NCBI RefSeq assembly: GCF_000827885.1
Contig: NZ_JTKH01000003.1
Location: 1-64,000 of the forward strand
From: Vibrio renipiscarius
Lineage (GTDB): Bacteria > Pseudomonadota > Gammaproteobacteria > Enterobacterales > Vibrionaceae
DNA: 64,000 nt
Direction: 5' to 3'
The stretch's first letter is position 1. The number at the start of each line of letters is the position of its first letter. A model generated the notes under the pieces. That model worked only from the letters and a program-made list of their open reading frames with translations, did no database searches and was not told where the DNA came from. The translations under genes were made by a program, and so were the position numbers. Below, in pieces: positions 46,947 to 57,708 of the stretch.

Positions 46947-47216
46947 ATTAAATCCATTATAGCGCTTAGCCGTATCGACTATCTCTTCTTTCACCACGCC
47001 ATCAACTCTTGATCCTCGTGGACCTTTTACTAAAAATTCCGCCATCTGGACTAACTGCGTATCCGTCCCGAACGCGACAACTTCAACATCACCCTCTACA
47101 AGATTTTTGGCATAACCTGTCAGGCCAATCGACAGCGCAAAATACGCAGTATGGTATCGAAACCCTACCCCTTGAACCTTGCCACATATCTTAAATTTCA
47201 TACCTTTAGGCATCAT
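46938..47216 (-). CDS. acyP: Acylphosphatase
   Basis: A 92-residue enzyme with the catalytic Arg in KVQGVGFRYH and Asn in GYAKNLVEGDVEV, plus GPRGSRVD. It hydrolyses carboxyl-phosphate bonds of acyl phosphates. Three candidate ATGs (47216, 47213, 47201) are present and the exact start is uncertain. It is convergent with tusE, as yccX neighbours yccK in E. coli. Confidence 0.94.
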   Translation of the reverse strand: MMPKGMKFKICGKVQGVGFRYHTAYFALSIGLTGYAKNLVEGDVEVVAFGTDTQLVQMAEFLVKGPRGSRVDGVVKEEIVDTAKRYNGFNIL

Positions 47217-47307
47217 TTTTATACCGCCTCTTTTGGCTCAGTGATATAGTACTTTAGTTTATTACCCACCATTGGATTCAGTGGGTTACCTTTATGGAAT
47301 TATCATT

Positions 47308-48711
47308 ATGAAAGAAATACCGTTTCGCTGGATTGACAAATATCTCATTCATTTAAAGCTACAAGAAAAATTCTATCTACTCTTCTTGCTGCCTATTTTG
47401 GCCTTAGTTATTTTGACACTCGTGTTTGATAGCGCTTCAAACGCCATGCTCAATCACCTCTATCAAGATGAATTACGCCTATTAAGCCAACTCATTGAAA
47501 CGGGTCAACTGAGTCAAGCACAAGTCGCTGACATGATTCGTGGTTCACACACTATCACCTTTGGCCAAGGTGAAGGTTCGATTGCCATTAATGGTGGTGA
47601 ATTTAGTCTTATCGCAACACACGACCAGAACATTTGGTCTAGCTTATCGACCATCCAGATCACGATTATTGTGGCAACGCTATTGTTCATGGCTCTTTCT
47701 GTTTACTACATCATGACATTCATTGGCGGTGCCATGTTTACCATGAATAAAGCCCTGAGTACGCTTGCCGATGGCGATCTAACAAGCCGGATGAATTTCT
47801 TCAAAGTTCGTGATGAGTTTAGCGAAATCGCAATCACCATTGATAGTCTGGCACAACGTGAGCAAAACATGGTGCTCTCGATTCAAGCTTCAATCGCCTT
47901 AATGCAGCAGATCAGCTCTGAACTCAATCAATCTACCCAAGAAAGTGCACAAGTATCAGGTCAGCAGCAAGAACATCTCAATTCTCTCGCCAGCGCGACA
48001 GAGCAGATGGCCTCAACAATTCGAGAAGTGGCGACATTAGCCCACGAATCAAGCTCACAAACTGATGAAGCTCGTAGTGTTACTCAGCAAGGTCAAGTCA
48101 AAGTCCGCCATACGCTCAGCTCAATTTCCAGCCTATCCTCCGAAATTCAATCCGCTTCAGAGGCTGTCGCAGAACTCGATGCCAACGCGGCAAAAATTGA
48201 CGAAGTCGTCACCGCGATTAATGGTATTTCTGAGCAAACAAACCTACTGGCACTGAATGCAGCGATCGAAGCGGCCCGCGCCGGTGAACAAGGTCGTGGC
48301 TTTGCCGTGGTGGCTGATGAGGTGCGCGCACTTGCTGGCAGAACGCAGCAAGCCACCGTCGAAATTCAGTCTATGATTGAAGCACTGCAACGCAATAGCC
48401 AATCTCTGACTCGTTTGATGGAAACCACCGTTGCTAACGCCAATAGCGGACAAACTTTGATGTCGGAAGTGAATCATGAAATCGGTGAGTTGGCCGATAA
48501 GAATCAGAGTATTTCTGACAGCTCGACGCAAATCGCAACCGCGGCGGAAGAGCAAGGTGTGGTCGCAGATAACATTGCGGCGAGCGTCGAAGAGATCAGA
48601 CACCAATCTGATACCGTGTGCTCAATGCTTAATGACACTCAATTGCATATTGAACAGCTGCGAAATCAAAGCGCCAGCATGGAAGAGATGCTCACGGGTA
48701 TAAAAGCCTAA
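47308..48711 (+). CDS. Methyl-accepting chemotaxis protein
   Basis: A 467-residue receptor from ATG 47308. Membrane segments at about residues 23-42 and 124-146 enclose an unusually short periplasmic part of about 80 residues with no recognisable ligand domain. A HAMP-like region follows ([17 protein letters not shown]), then the signalling hairpin with the canonical tip [20 protein letters not shown] and [20 protein letters not shown]. It should act through CheA/CheW; the signal is unknown. It separates acyP from rlmI, unlike E. coli. Confidence 0.93.
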   Translation: MKEIPFRWIDKYLIHLKLQEKFYLLFLLPILALVILTLVFDSASNAMLNHLYQDELRLLSQLIETGQLSQAQVADMIRGSHTITFGQGEGSIAINGGEFSLIATHDQNIWSSLSTIQITIIVATLLFMALSVYYIMTFIGGAMFTMNKALSTLADGDLTSRMNFFKVRDEFSEIAITIDSLAQREQNMVLSIQASIALMQQISSELNQSTQESAQVSGQQQEHLNSLASATEQMASTIREVATLAHESSSQTDEARSVTQQGQVKVRHTLSSISSLSSEIQSASEAVAELDANAAKIDEVVTAINGISEQTNLLALNAAIEAARAGEQGRGFAVVADEVRALAGRTQQATVEIQSMIEALQRNSQSLTRLMETTVANANSGQTLMSEVNHEIGELADKNQSISDSSTQIATAAEEQGVVADNIAASVEEIRHQSDTVCSMLNDTQLHIEQLRNQSASMEEMLTGIKA

Positions 48712-48733
48712 CCCTACTCTGCGTATCCATCAT

Positions 48734-48761
48734 AAAGAGCCATCTACGGATGGCTCTTTTA
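48734..48761 (+). terminator. Chemotaxis receptor terminator
   Basis: AAAGAGCCATC (48734-48744), loop TACG, GATGGCTCTTT (48749-48759), then T. Confidence 0.9.
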
Positions 48762-48826
48762 TTTGCTTTTCATGGGCGCTTGCTCGACAATACCTCTCCT
48801 TTCAGAACAACCAATTGAGTAACCCA

Positions 48827-50020
48827 ATGACCCCAGCAATTTACCTCGTTAAAGGCCGCGACAAATCACTTCGCCGTAGACACCCATGGGTATTCTCCCG
48901 TGGTATCAGCAAAGTAGAAGGCGAGCCAGAATTAGGCCAAACGGTAGATGTGTTTGCTGACAACGGTCAGTGGTTAGCAAAAGCGGCGTATTCACCAAAT
49001 TCTCAAATTCGTGCTCGTGTATGGAGTTTTGAAAAAACCAATATCGATAAAGCGTTTTTTGTAAAACGTATCCGCGACGCACAACTGATGCGCGAAGAGA
49101 TCATCGAACGTGATGGCCTAACCGGTTACCGCCTAATTGCTGCTGAATCTGATGGCTTACCAGGTATCACCATCGATAAGTACCAGAACTTTTTGGTATG
49201 CCAACTGCTAAGTGCTGGTGCAGAATTTAATAAGCAAACGCTTGTTGAAGCGTTGCTAGAGGTTTTCCCTGAAGCCAATATTTACGAACGTTCAGATGTC
49301 GCGGTGCGTAAAAAAGAAGGCCTGCCAGAATCTACCGGCGTTTTACACGGAGAAATGCCACCTAAGTCCGTTGTTATTGAAGAAAATGGCGTAAAGATCA
49401 GCGTTGATATTGTGGGTGGCCATAAAACGGGTTTCTACTTGGATCAGCGTGATAGCCGTTTGCAATCAATGAAATACGTGAAAAATAAAGACGTACTTAA
49501 CTGCTTCTCTTACACCGGTGGCTTTGGTCTTTATGCACTTAAAGGTGGTGCAAAGCGCGTCATCAATGCGGATGTGTCTCAACCTGCACTTGATACGGCG
49601 AAATTCAATGCAGAATTAAACGAATTTGATATTTCAAAGAAACGTGGCGTATTCCTAAACGCAGATGTGTTCAAGCTACTACGTGAATACCGAGATCAAG
49701 GGACCAAATTTGATGTCGTGATTATGGACCCACCTAAATTTGCTGAGAGTAAAGCTCAGTTGAATGGTGCATGTCGTGGCTACAAAGACATCAACATGCT
49801 TGCAATGCAGATCCTTAACCCAGGCGGCACGCTGCTGACTTACTCGTGTTCTGGTCTAATGGACCAAGTGCTGTTCCAAAAAATCATTGCGGATGCGGCA
49901 GTCGATGCGAATCGTCAGGTTAAATTTGTTGAGCGTTTTGAGCAAGCAGCCGATCACCCAACAGATACCGCCTACCCAGAAGGTTTTTACCTTAAAGGTT
50001 TCGCGTGTAAAGTGCTGTAA
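48827..50020 (+). CDS. rlmI: 23S rRNA m5C1962 methyltransferase RlmI
   Basis: 397 residues (E. coli 396) from ATG 48827; an upstream in-frame TTG at 48815 is less likely. A PUA domain ([20 protein letters not shown]) leads to the methyltransferase with [42 protein letters not shown] and the catalytic Cys in TYSCSGLM. It methylates C1962 of 23S rRNA. A terminator follows. Confidence 0.96.
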   Translation: MTPAIYLVKGRDKSLRRRHPWVFSRGISKVEGEPELGQTVDVFADNGQWLAKAAYSPNSQIRARVWSFEKTNIDKAFFVKRIRDAQLMREEIIERDGLTGYRLIAAESDGLPGITIDKYQNFLVCQLLSAGAEFNKQTLVEALLEVFPEANIYERSDVAVRKKEGLPESTGVLHGEMPPKSVVIEENGVKISVDIVGGHKTGFYLDQRDSRLQSMKYVKNKDVLNCFSYTGGFGLYALKGGAKRVINADVSQPALDTAKFNAELNEFDISKKRGVFLNADVFKLLREYRDQGTKFDVVIMDPPKFAESKAQLNGACRGYKDINMLAMQILNPGGTLLTYSCSGLMDQVLFQKIIADAAVDANRQVKFVERFEQAADHPTDTAYPEGFYLKGFACKVL

Positions 50021-50086
50021 TATAGTACTTTAATAAAAGCGATATATAGACTTGATGTTGATTTAATCGCGTCGTCTTTATCAAAC

Positions 50087-50110
50087 AAAAAGGGCCTTTC
50101 GGCCCTTTTT
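50087..50110. terminator. Bidirectional terminator after rlmI
   Basis: AAAAAGGGCC (50087-50096), loop TTTC, GGCCCTTTTT (50101-50110): symmetric, serving rlmI and the RTX gene on the other strand. Confidence 0.9.
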
Positions 50111-50164
50111 GTTTGTCTACTGCTCATGTTTAAGTTGCAAACTCATTCACTGCTCAAGTCGCGA

Positions 50165-52294
50165 CTATTCTGGCAAATTGATGAACAAGTTTTCGACGAG
50201 AGGAGCAATCACATCGCCGGTTTGAGGGCCTTTGTTATAACCGCCAAATTCCGACCCCGTGCCTTCTAACATAATCGCGATATCTGTATCACCATCTCGA
50301 ATGACCACTTCAACATCTTGACGAGTCACTTTTTCAATCGAAATATTGTCTAGAAGATCCTGCATCGAATCGATGTCGCCCAGCAATTCTGAAATGTCTA
50401 GCTTATCGACACCAACTTCAAAATCCTTGATCACATCGTTGTCACTACGAGCAGAATCGCCTTGGTCGACCCACTTAAATATATCGGCACCTAAACCGCC
50501 GGTTAAAATATCATTGCCTAAACCGCCAATTAGGATGTCGTTACCCGTTCCACCATCAAGAACGTCGTTACCCGAACCGCCTCTTAAGCCATCCACGCCC
50601 TCACCACCTTTAAGGATGTCATCGCCTGAACCGCCAAAAATCGCATCTGCACCATTTTCGCCAAAAACACGGTCATCGCCGCCGCCAGCATGGGCAACAT
50701 CAATATAAGCGTTACTGACGGTCGAAGTGTTTAATGCACTGTCTTCACCCCAAGCAGCCGACAACAATTGATCGCCATCCGAACCCGACATAAAATCCGC
50801 GATTTTGGCTTGAGCATTCTGCTGATTTTCAACTGAATAAGCGTTTTCATCCAATTTCGCGTGGCTATCTCCGAGTTTGATATAGTCGTCGCCATTCCCC
50901 ATGAAAACATCATCACCGGCATCACCCACATCAATCATCAAGCCATCTTGTTGATTGTAATCGCCTAGTTGGTAGATCTGTGCTTGATTGATTGCTGCAG
51001 CAGACGCAGACCACACATACTTGCCATGACCTTGCATGTAATGGACCGTGTCAACATAATCGCCAGGAGAAACCACATCAATAATTGCGGTGTCGCCATC
51101 ATTTAAGATGTCTCCCAAAGCCGATTCATTGTCTATCGTCAGTCTATAGCTTTCCGTTGGCTCAAATTCAATATCATTCACCGTTGGGAGAAAGACCTCA
51201 AATTGCACCACGCCTGAAGGCACAACGAGCTGCCCTAAATCATTAACGGTGACACCATGAGAAAAAGTGACGTTATTTAAATCGACATCGTAAATGTTCG
51301 CACCGTTTTCCGGTGTGAATGAATAATTAAAGATAGAGGTTTCCAATGTCGCTTGGTCCAACGCCACCGTGTAGACTAGTGTTTGTCCTTCGTCGACTGC
51401 ACTGCCAGTAATGCTCTCAATTTCAGCAGGGGCAGGCAGAGGGTTCACAATCACATTCACTTTGGCAGAATCAACACCGCCATTGCCATCATCAATTTGG
51501 TAAGTAAATTGCGTCTTGCCGACAAAACTATCGTTCAGATCAAACTCAACCATATCTCCAACAATGGTCGCGACGCCATGTTGCTCGCCATTCACATAAG
51601 TGATCGTCAATGTGTCGCCATCAAAGTCATAATCGTTCGCCAATAGCTCACTAAGAGGAATGCGTAACACATCCCCTTGATTCACGGCATACGAACCATC
51701 TGAAGAGACTTCAATACCCGCTAAGAAATAGTCAGAAGAGTCATTGGTGGTATCGCCTTGAATACCGTTACTGTATTCCGAGGCTTGAAAAACGATTTCA
51801 TTAAATGCTTTACCATCAGTATCAATACTAAAGATGGTTTTCTCACCTTTATACGACCCCTCAAACACGCCACTCGCAACGGGATTTCCATCCAGATAAG
51901 CAATCCAAACGCCGACTTCATTATTATTCGAGCCTTCTCCTTCGTCAGCAATCAGGTTCGTTGTTGCAAATTTTCCGCTTGTTGCCGGTTTATCAAATTT
52001 AATACTGAGCTTTTCTGATTCACCTTCGACTCTATCGTATTGAAGCTGATCCGATGGGCCAGCATAAGGGGCTCCATCTGTCACACCTAAGCGGTCGGTC
52101 TCGTCAATATCAACATTGACGGCGTTATCCTTATAAGAGCTTGATAGTGTTACGTCATCCCAGCCCACGCCGTTAACACTCGAATCAACAGACATGTCGC
52201 CTTGAACTAAGGTATATTCAACCGGATCATTCACTGCGATTGGCGCTTTATTTACTGAACTTACTTGATTGCCATTTTGAGCTGATTGATTCAT
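50165..52294 (-). CDS. Short type I-secreted RTX protein
   Basis: About 709 residues with no signal peptide. Residues about 20-205 form a domain shared with the neighbouring RTX protein (VGWDDVTLSS, GPSDQLQYDR, EVGVWIAYLDG, NDSSDYFLAGIEVSS). A cadherin/Ig-like unit (LLANDYDFDGDTLTITYV to FTYQIDDGNGG) follows, then a Calx-beta-like region. Near the C-terminus are six or seven glycine-rich calcium-binding nonapeptides (GGSGDDILKGG, GGTGNDILIGG). The end (ADIFKWVDQGDSA, DVIKDFEVGVDKLDISELL) is the type I secretion target of the VCA0849 subclass. It lacks the LapA retention module of its neighbour, so it may be fully released. Confidence 0.85.
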   Translation of the reverse strand: MNQSAQNGNQVSSVNKAPIAVNDPVEYTLVQGDMSVDSSVNGVGWDDVTLSSSYKDNAVNVDIDETDRLGVTDGAPYAGPSDQLQYDRVEGESEKLSIKFDKPATSGKFATTNLIADEGEGSNNNEVGVWIAYLDGNPVASGVFEGSYKGEKTIFSIDTDGKAFNEIVFQASEYSNGIQGDTTNDSSDYFLAGIEVSSDGSYAVNQGDVLRIPLSELLANDYDFDGDTLTITYVNGEQHGVATIVGDMVEFDLNDSFVGKTQFTYQIDDGNGGVDSAKVNVIVNPLPAPAEIESITGSAVDEGQTLVYTVALDQATLETSIFNYSFTPENGANIYDVDLNNVTFSHGVTVNDLGQLVVPSGVVQFEVFLPTVNDIEFEPTESYRLTIDNESALGDILNDGDTAIIDVVSPGDYVDTVHYMQGHGKYVWSASAAAINQAQIYQLGDYNQQDGLMIDVGDAGDDVFMGNGDDYIKLGDSHAKLDENAYSVENQQNAQAKIADFMSGSDGDQLLSAAWGEDSALNTSTVSNAYIDVAHAGGGDDRVFGENGADAIFGGSGDDILKGGEGVDGLRGGSGNDVLDGGTGNDILIGGLGNDILTGGLGADIFKWVDQGDSARSDNDVIKDFEVGVDKLDISELLGDIDSMQDLLDNISIEKVTRQDVEVVIRDGDTDIAIMLEGTGSEFGGYNKGPQTGDVIAPLVENLFINLPE

Positions 52295-52297
52295 CAC

Positions 52298-52544
52298 ATT
52301 TCCATCCTTTGATTGCTAAAAGCACGTCTACAATATTGTTATTCATCTCTTCTTAATGGAGATAAATGAAGACTCTGCCTATGCGAATGATTAAAGCCTT
52401 TAACTAAGTGCGTTATACTGCGGCTTACTTAACTTATTACCTTGCCATTATTAACCATTTTGTCATCTCAAAATTAAGACAGACAAATAAAATCACCCAT
52501 CAAATTAGCATTAATACCAAGCATCATTAGCACAGCAATGAATA
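52298..52544 (-). promoter_or_regulatory. Gap between the two RTX genes
   Basis: About 250 bp with no gene. It should hold the promoter of the shorter RTX gene downstream of the terminator at 52545. No clear operator is visible. Confidence 0.3.
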
Positions 52545-52573
52545 ATGTTATAAAAAAGGCCTTACGGCCTTTG
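52545..52573 (-). terminator. Terminator of the retention-module RTX gene
   Basis: AAAGGCC (52555-52561), loop TTAC, GGCCTTT (52566-52572); the reverse strand continues with TTTTTTATAA. Confidence 0.8.
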
Positions 52574-52599
52574 AAAATATAATGAACACATTAGATTTA

Positions 52600-55500
52600 T
52601 TATTCTGGGAGATTGACAAACATCGTATCAACCAGGTTTTTTAAATTATCACCGGCTACGGAACCTTGAGTAATAGAGTCAAATTGACCATTTGAGTTAT
52701 CAAGCGCAATGTTCAGTGACTGAGTTGAACCATCCGAAAAATTAATATTCATTTGCGCGCCATTTTCAACCACAATATTGGACAATATGCTCTCCATAGT
52801 GTCATCGTGAGCAATAAGATCTGAAATATCCAATTTATCCTTACCTATCTCAAAATCAGTCACTGTATCTTCATGGGCCATATTTGTATCAAACTCTAGC
52901 CACTTAAAGATATCCTCGCCTTTGCCTCCCGTTAAAACGTCATCCCCTAGCGAGCCAATTAATATATCATTACCCTCACTACCATTAAGGATATCCCCAG
53001 CGTCTGTACCGATCACAACATCATCGTATTTTGTGGCCTCTGCATCGCTGGGAATACGATGAAGCGACGCCTCACCAATGGCAATATTAATACCGCCATC
53101 AACCGCGACCTTATCGCCATCGATATACAGTTCAAACTCCCCAACTCCGACAGGTACCTCAATCACCATTGGGTTATCGCCGATAACGTTAACACCATTG
53201 GTAAAAGACAAATCCGCCATCGCGTCAATAGGCAGTTCCGCGCCGCCGTCTAATTGAGATAGCTTAAAATCGTATTGCATGGTTTCTAAGGCGACTTTAT
53301 CGAGTGATACCGTGATTGGAAAATCATCATCGCCGTCAACGTAGCTTGGAGACAGGGCCATCGAGGCGATCACCGCTTCACTTGGTGCTCCCGCCAAATT
53401 CACCGGAATTTCGCCGACGCTAATCGCGCCATGCTCATCCACAACCTCAAACGTAATGGTGGTTTCGCCTTTATAAGAAGTGCGAGAATAAAACTCGATG
53501 TAACCGTCGACTATTTTTACTTTACCGGCTTCATAAGGCACTGAAATATCGCCAATACGAAGTTGGTCGCCCTCCCGATCTGAAACATTTTCCAATAGTA
53601 ACGCCGTGGAAATACGCAGAGTCGTGCCTCGAACAATATTAAAACTGTCTTCTGCTTTGACTTCTATGCCAGCTAGGTAGTAATCGGACGAATCATTCAT
53701 ATGATCCCCTTGAATCCCTTGGCTGTATTCCGTCGCCGAGAATACTATTTCATCAAAGGCGTAACCATCCGTATCAATCTCAAATGTTCCTCGATTGCCT
53801 CGCCCTAGCCCTTCCCCGTCAAAGCTGCCACTGGCGACGGCAACACCATTCAAGTAAGCAACCCAAGTGCCCGCTTCATGGTTATTTAATCCCGCGCCTT
53901 CATTTTCAAATAGGCGTGAAATAGTAAATGTTCCGGATGTTGCGGGAGAGCCTAGCTTTATACTGAGCGTTTCAGACATGCCCGTTTCACGGTCATATTG
54001 GATCTGGCCTGCCGGTCCTGCGGTGTTCGCACCATCATCAATACCGACGAGGCCGGTCCCATCTTCAATATTGGCGTTTGAGGATTGTCCGCCAAACTGT
54101 GCATTTAGAGTGACATCTTGCCATTTAGATTCACTCTCAAAATTAGGTCTAGAATGACCCGTTCCATCGAGTGTCACATCACCCTGCACCAATTCATAGG
54201 CAAAAGCGTTCTCTTTTATTTCAGGAGCAGTATTGTTTAAAATCGTACCGGTCGCCGAAGCGTCAACGGTATCACCAGTGTCACTTTCTGACCCAACCGT
54301 CAGTATCAACGCTTCTACGCTTTCATCCACGCCATCCAGCACCGTTGTGACATAGGTATCAAACTCCTTCACACCATCGGGCACCACAAATTGATAACTC
54401 CCGGGGTTATCTGGGTCTTCTCGCACAGTCACACCATTCGTAAACACTAGCGCAGAATAGTCTTGACCGAATGTCACATCGCCACTTCCCGCCGTGCCGG
54501 AAAAGAAAAAATCATAGAATGTGAGACCCAGCGTTGGCTTATTCAGTACCGTGGTATAGATAAAGGTTTCACTCTCAGACACCTCAATACCTTCTTGTTC
54601 TCCGCCTTGGGCATTTCGAAGAAAAACGCCCTCAACAAGTGCATCTGTTGGCGCGGGATTGACGATGACATTAATATTGGCGTTCGCAAAACCACCATTG
54701 CCATCCGTAATCTGGTATTCAAGCTGTGTCGGCCCCGAATGGTTTCCATTCGGCACAAAGACAATCTCATTGCCCTCAATGCGCACTTGGCCGATTGATG
54801 CATCCACATTAACCAATGTGATAGATAACGTATCACCATCAATATCGCTGTCATTTGCCAATACTTCAGATATTGAAATTCTTAATTCTTCGTTCTGATT
54901 CGTCGCATACGTCGTTGCGGAACTCACCTCGATACCGGCAATATAAAAATCAGACGAATCATTTTCCGTATCGCCAACAAGACCATTACCATACTCATTC
55001 GCTTGAAAGACCACTTCGTCAAATGCAAAACCGCCAGTCTCTATGTCGACAAATGCCTTACTACCTCGGTTACTCGCATCAATAACCCCGCTGGTCACCG
55101 CTACACCATTAAGATAGGCAATCCAAGTACCTACTTCATGGTTCTCAGCCCCTTTGCCCTCATTGGTGTACAAGTTTGTCACCGCAAATCGTCCCTCAGT
55201 AACCGGATGAGGAAAAGTGATACTCAATTTTTCTGATTGACCCGATTCTCGGTCATATTGCAACTGCTCTGAAGGGCCTTGGGCCGGAGCTCCATTTGTC
55301 ACTCCCACTCTTCCATCATCAAGAATCCCTACCTCAGCAGCCAAGCCATTAAACTGACTGCTTAGCGTTACATCGTCCCATCCTACGTTTACTGTCGTTC
55401 CTTCTGACATGTTCCCTTGAGTGAGAGAAAAGCCGATCGGGTCATCTAGCGCAATAGGCGTATTAGAGACTTCTTCAACGGGATCGGTGGGCTCGAGAGG

Positions 55501-55980
55501 GTCAACGGGGGCAATAGAATCAGTGGATACCGTTCGAAGAATAAAGTCTTCAAACCCTTGGCTTTGGGTTCGAGACAAAATAAGTGGAGTACCCCCTTGG
55601 GTAATAAATTGCGTTTGAGCGATGGTTTCTAATGCATCACGCGCCACACTACCCGACAGCCCAAGACTTGAGCCTTCAAGGCCACCCGCGGCTGGGGCTA
55701 ATTCGGGGTCAACTTGTGTCGGATCTTGTCCTTGTTCAATCGCTGAAATAATCTCTGTAATCTGCTCTGACACATCAATAATTTGACCGTCCGGTGAGAC
55801 TTGCTGTGCCAAAATATCATCTGCGGCGGCTTGAGGTAGTTGTTGAGGCAGTTGAATAACTAATTCACCAGGTAGCGCTTGTTCTCCGGGATTAAGCATT
55901 CTTATTTTTCCGTTAATATCGATGACGACCACTTGCCCTGCCGCCAAATTTGCAAACGATAAAACACCACCTAAACCCAT
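52600..55980 (-). CDS. LapA-like RTX adhesin with N-terminal retention module
   Basis: 1126 residues from ATG 55980 (GAGG upstream). Residues 1-100 look like the LapA retention module (GQVVVIDINGKIRMLNPGE, QALPGELVIQL), with PAAG at 96-99 fitting the (T/A/P)AA(G/S) site cut by LapG proteases. A domain of about 190 residues then occurs twice (around 178-380 and 640-840), the same domain found once in the adjacent RTX protein, separated by cadherin-like and Calx-beta-like units. Two or three RTX nonapeptides and a type I secretion signal (EDIFKWLEFDT, DKLDISDLI) close it. It should be held in the outer-membrane TolC pore and released by LapG when c-di-GMP is low. At 1126 residues it is very short for this class. 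Confidence 0.85.
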   Translation of the reverse strand: MGLGGVLSFANLAAGQVVVIDINGKIRMLNPGEQALPGELVIQLPQQLPQAAADDILAQQVSPDGQIIDVSEQITEIISAIEQGQDPTQVDPELAPAAGGLEGSSLGLSGSVARDALETIAQTQFITQGGTPLILSRTQSQGFEDFILRTVSTDSIAPVDPLEPTDPVEEVSNTPIALDDPIGFSLTQGNMSEGTTVNVGWDDVTLSSQFNGLAAEVGILDDGRVGVTNGAPAQGPSEQLQYDRESGQSEKLSITFPHPVTEGRFAVTNLYTNEGKGAENHEVGTWIAYLNGVAVTSGVIDASNRGSKAFVDIETGGFAFDEVVFQANEYGNGLVGDTENDSSDFYIAGIEVSSATTYATNQNEELRISISEVLANDSDIDGDTLSITLVNVDASIGQVRIEGNEIVFVPNGNHSGPTQLEYQITDGNGGFANANINVIVNPAPTDALVEGVFLRNAQGGEQEGIEVSESETFIYTTVLNKPTLGLTFYDFFFSGTAGSGDVTFGQDYSALVFTNGVTVREDPDNPGSYQFVVPDGVKEFDTYVTTVLDGVDESVEALILTVGSESDTGDTVDASATGTILNNTAPEIKENAFAYELVQGDVTLDGTGHSRPNFESESKWQDVTLNAQFGGQSSNANIEDGTGLVGIDDGANTAGPAGQIQYDRETGMSETLSIKLGSPATSGTFTISRLFENEGAGLNNHEAGTWVAYLNGVAVASGSFDGEGLGRGNRGTFEIDTDGYAFDEIVFSATEYSQGIQGDHMNDSSDYYLAGIEVKAEDSFNIVRGTTLRISTALLLENVSDREGDQLRIGDISVPYEAGKVKIVDGYIEFYSRTSYKGETTITFEVVDEHGAISVGEIPVNLAGAPSEAVIASMALSPSYVDGDDDFPITVSLDKVALETMQYDFKLSQLDGGAELPIDAMADLSFTNGVNVIGDNPMVIEVPVGVGEFELYIDGDKVAVDGGINIAIGEASLHRIPSDAEATKYDDVVIGTDAGDILNGSEGNDILIGSLGDDVLTGGKGEDIFKWLEFDTNMAHEDTVTDFEIGKDKLDISDLIAHDDTMESILSNIVVENGAQMNINFSDGSTQSLNIALDNSNGQFDSITQGSVAGDNLKNLVDTMFVNLPE

Positions 55981-56399
55981 AAATAAAACCTCAACTTTCG
56001 CGCATAATATTGGCAAGAAAACCAAACAACGAATTCAATTAAACTTGGCCATTGAATAAACACAAAGTAACAGTGCGAAGTGACACACAAAAGTTATTTT
56101 ACATCTAATCACCCCGCTGTAGCATTATTGAGAAATCTCATTCCGTGAATATAAAAAACAAGCATTAACACCAAATAAAAACCCTACGCAACTCGCAATT
56201 ATCACCTTAACAAGGTGTAAATTACAACGTATCCCAGCCGTAACGATTTATTACTTAGTCCATTTCACGATCACTTTGAATAGCACCTAATTTAACCATC
56301 TAGTATTTCATCAACCTTTAGATTAGATTGTTAGTTCTCAATAATGAGATGTATTTTTGAGTAGTATCCTTCAGCAGGAGCATTTCTAGGAGAATAAGG
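55981..56399. promoter_or_regulatory. Divergent promoter region between RTX adhesin and tolC-like gene
   Basis: About 420 AT-rich bp with no gene. It must drive the adhesin leftward and the export protein rightward, so joint control is likely. I could not identify a specific operator. Confidence 0.45.
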
Positions 56400-57704
56400 G
56401 TGAATATAAAACAACTCAGCACGCTCAGTTTACTTGTCGCTGCGAGCTTAAATGCTCATGGTCAAACTTTAGAGCAAGCCGTTTCAATTACTTTAATAAG
56501 TAATCCAGAAATAAAAGCATCATTTAATGAATTTAAAAGTAAATACTATGATGCAGAAGCCTCAGTTGGCGCTTATCTACCAAAACTAGACCTGGATGCA
56601 GGTATTGGTTACGAAGCTGTTGATTTAGCCTCAGGTATAGAAGACGAACTGACTCGTAAAGAAGCAACGCTGAGTTTGACCCAATTGCTATGGGATGGAA
56701 ATGCGACACTGAATGACATCGATAGGACGGCCGCGGACGCCGAATCCGTTCGTTATCAACTGCTCGCGGATGCATCCGACCTTGCTCTTGATGTTTCCAA
56801 AATCTATTTAGATGCGACCAAAGCCTACGACGTATTAAAGCTTTCTGAAGCGAACTTAGCCGTGCATAAAGAGATTCATAAGGATATCAAAAAACGCGTC
56901 ACATCCGGTATTGGTTCAACGGCGGATCTATCACAAGTAGAAGCTCGTATCGCGAAAGCTCACGGTAATTTGATTGCTGCTCAAAACAACCTTTTTGATT
57001 CGCACACTCAATTTAAACGCATCGTTGGCCAAGCCCCTCAAGGCCTTGTGTTTCCAAGAGCGGATCAAGTCGCCCTACCTTACACACTTGAAGAAGCACT
57101 CGATCTCGCGCAAACACAACATCCGGTGATTAAGATTTCACTGGTTGATGTCGATGCGGCGCGTTTTCAATATGACCAAAGTAAAGGCGTCAACTACCCA
57201 ACCCTATCGGTAGAAGCGGCGCAAATTTGGCGTGATGACGCGGGTGGAATTGTCGGTGAAAGCGATGAGTTTTCAGCCATGCTTAGATTGCGCTACAACC
57301 TATTTAACGGGGGGTCGGATGCCGACCGGACACAAAGTGCAGCGTATCAATTAAATAAATCCAAAGATCTACGAGACCGTACTTATCGTGCCGTAGAGGA
57401 AGGATTGAAACTGTCTTGGAGTGCACTTGATCTTACTGTACAACAAAAAGAATTTTTAGCCGACCACGTTGACTCAGCCTCTGAAACGGTCATTGCCTAT
57501 GAGAAGCAATACAAAATTGGTCAACGCACATTACTCGATGTCTTGAATACAGAAAACGAGCTCTTTGAAGCACGAAAAGGTTATCTAGACGCTAAATATC
57601 AAGAGCAATTTGCTAAATATCGAGTGCTCAATGCAACGGGCAGTCTATTGGCGGCACTAAGAGTCGATACACCGAAAGAATGGCACGACGCGGTGGAGTA
57701 TTAA
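56400..57704 (+). CDS. TolC-family type I secretion outer-membrane protein
   Basis: 434 residues, GTG start with AGGAG upstream. A signal peptide (LVAASLNAHGQTLEQ) leads to two OEP repeats with the expected periodic helices: LEQAVSITLISNPEIKASF and LEEALDLAQTQHPVIKIS. Motifs LTQLLWDGNAT and LRYNLFNGGSDADRT are typical of type I secretion partners (LapE/AggA) rather than general TolC. Its place opposite the RTX adhesin indicates that it exports and retains that protein. The ABC transporter and membrane-fusion subunits are not in the window. Confidence 0.9.
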   Translation: MNIKQLSTLSLLVAASLNAHGQTLEQAVSITLISNPEIKASFNEFKSKYYDAEASVGAYLPKLDLDAGIGYEAVDLASGIEDELTRKEATLSLTQLLWDGNATLNDIDRTAADAESVRYQLLADASDLALDVSKIYLDATKAYDVLKLSEANLAVHKEIHKDIKKRVTSGIGSTADLSQVEARIAKAHGNLIAAQNNLFDSHTQFKRIVGQAPQGLVFPRADQVALPYTLEEALDLAQTQHPVIKISLVDVDAARFQYDQSKGVNYPTLSVEAAQIWRDDAGGIVGESDEFSAMLRLRYNLFNGGSDADRTQSAAYQLNKSKDLRDRTYRAVEEGLKLSWSALDLTVQQKEFLADHVDSASETVIAYEKQYKIGQRTLLDVLNTENELFEARKGYLDAKYQEQFAKYRVLNATGSLLAALRVDTPKEWHDAVEY

Positions 57705-57708
57705 TACT

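Noticed and set aside
50346-50708. 120-codon Ser/Pro-rich frame opposite the RTX repeats
   Set aside because: An antisense artefact of the glycine/aspartate repeats.
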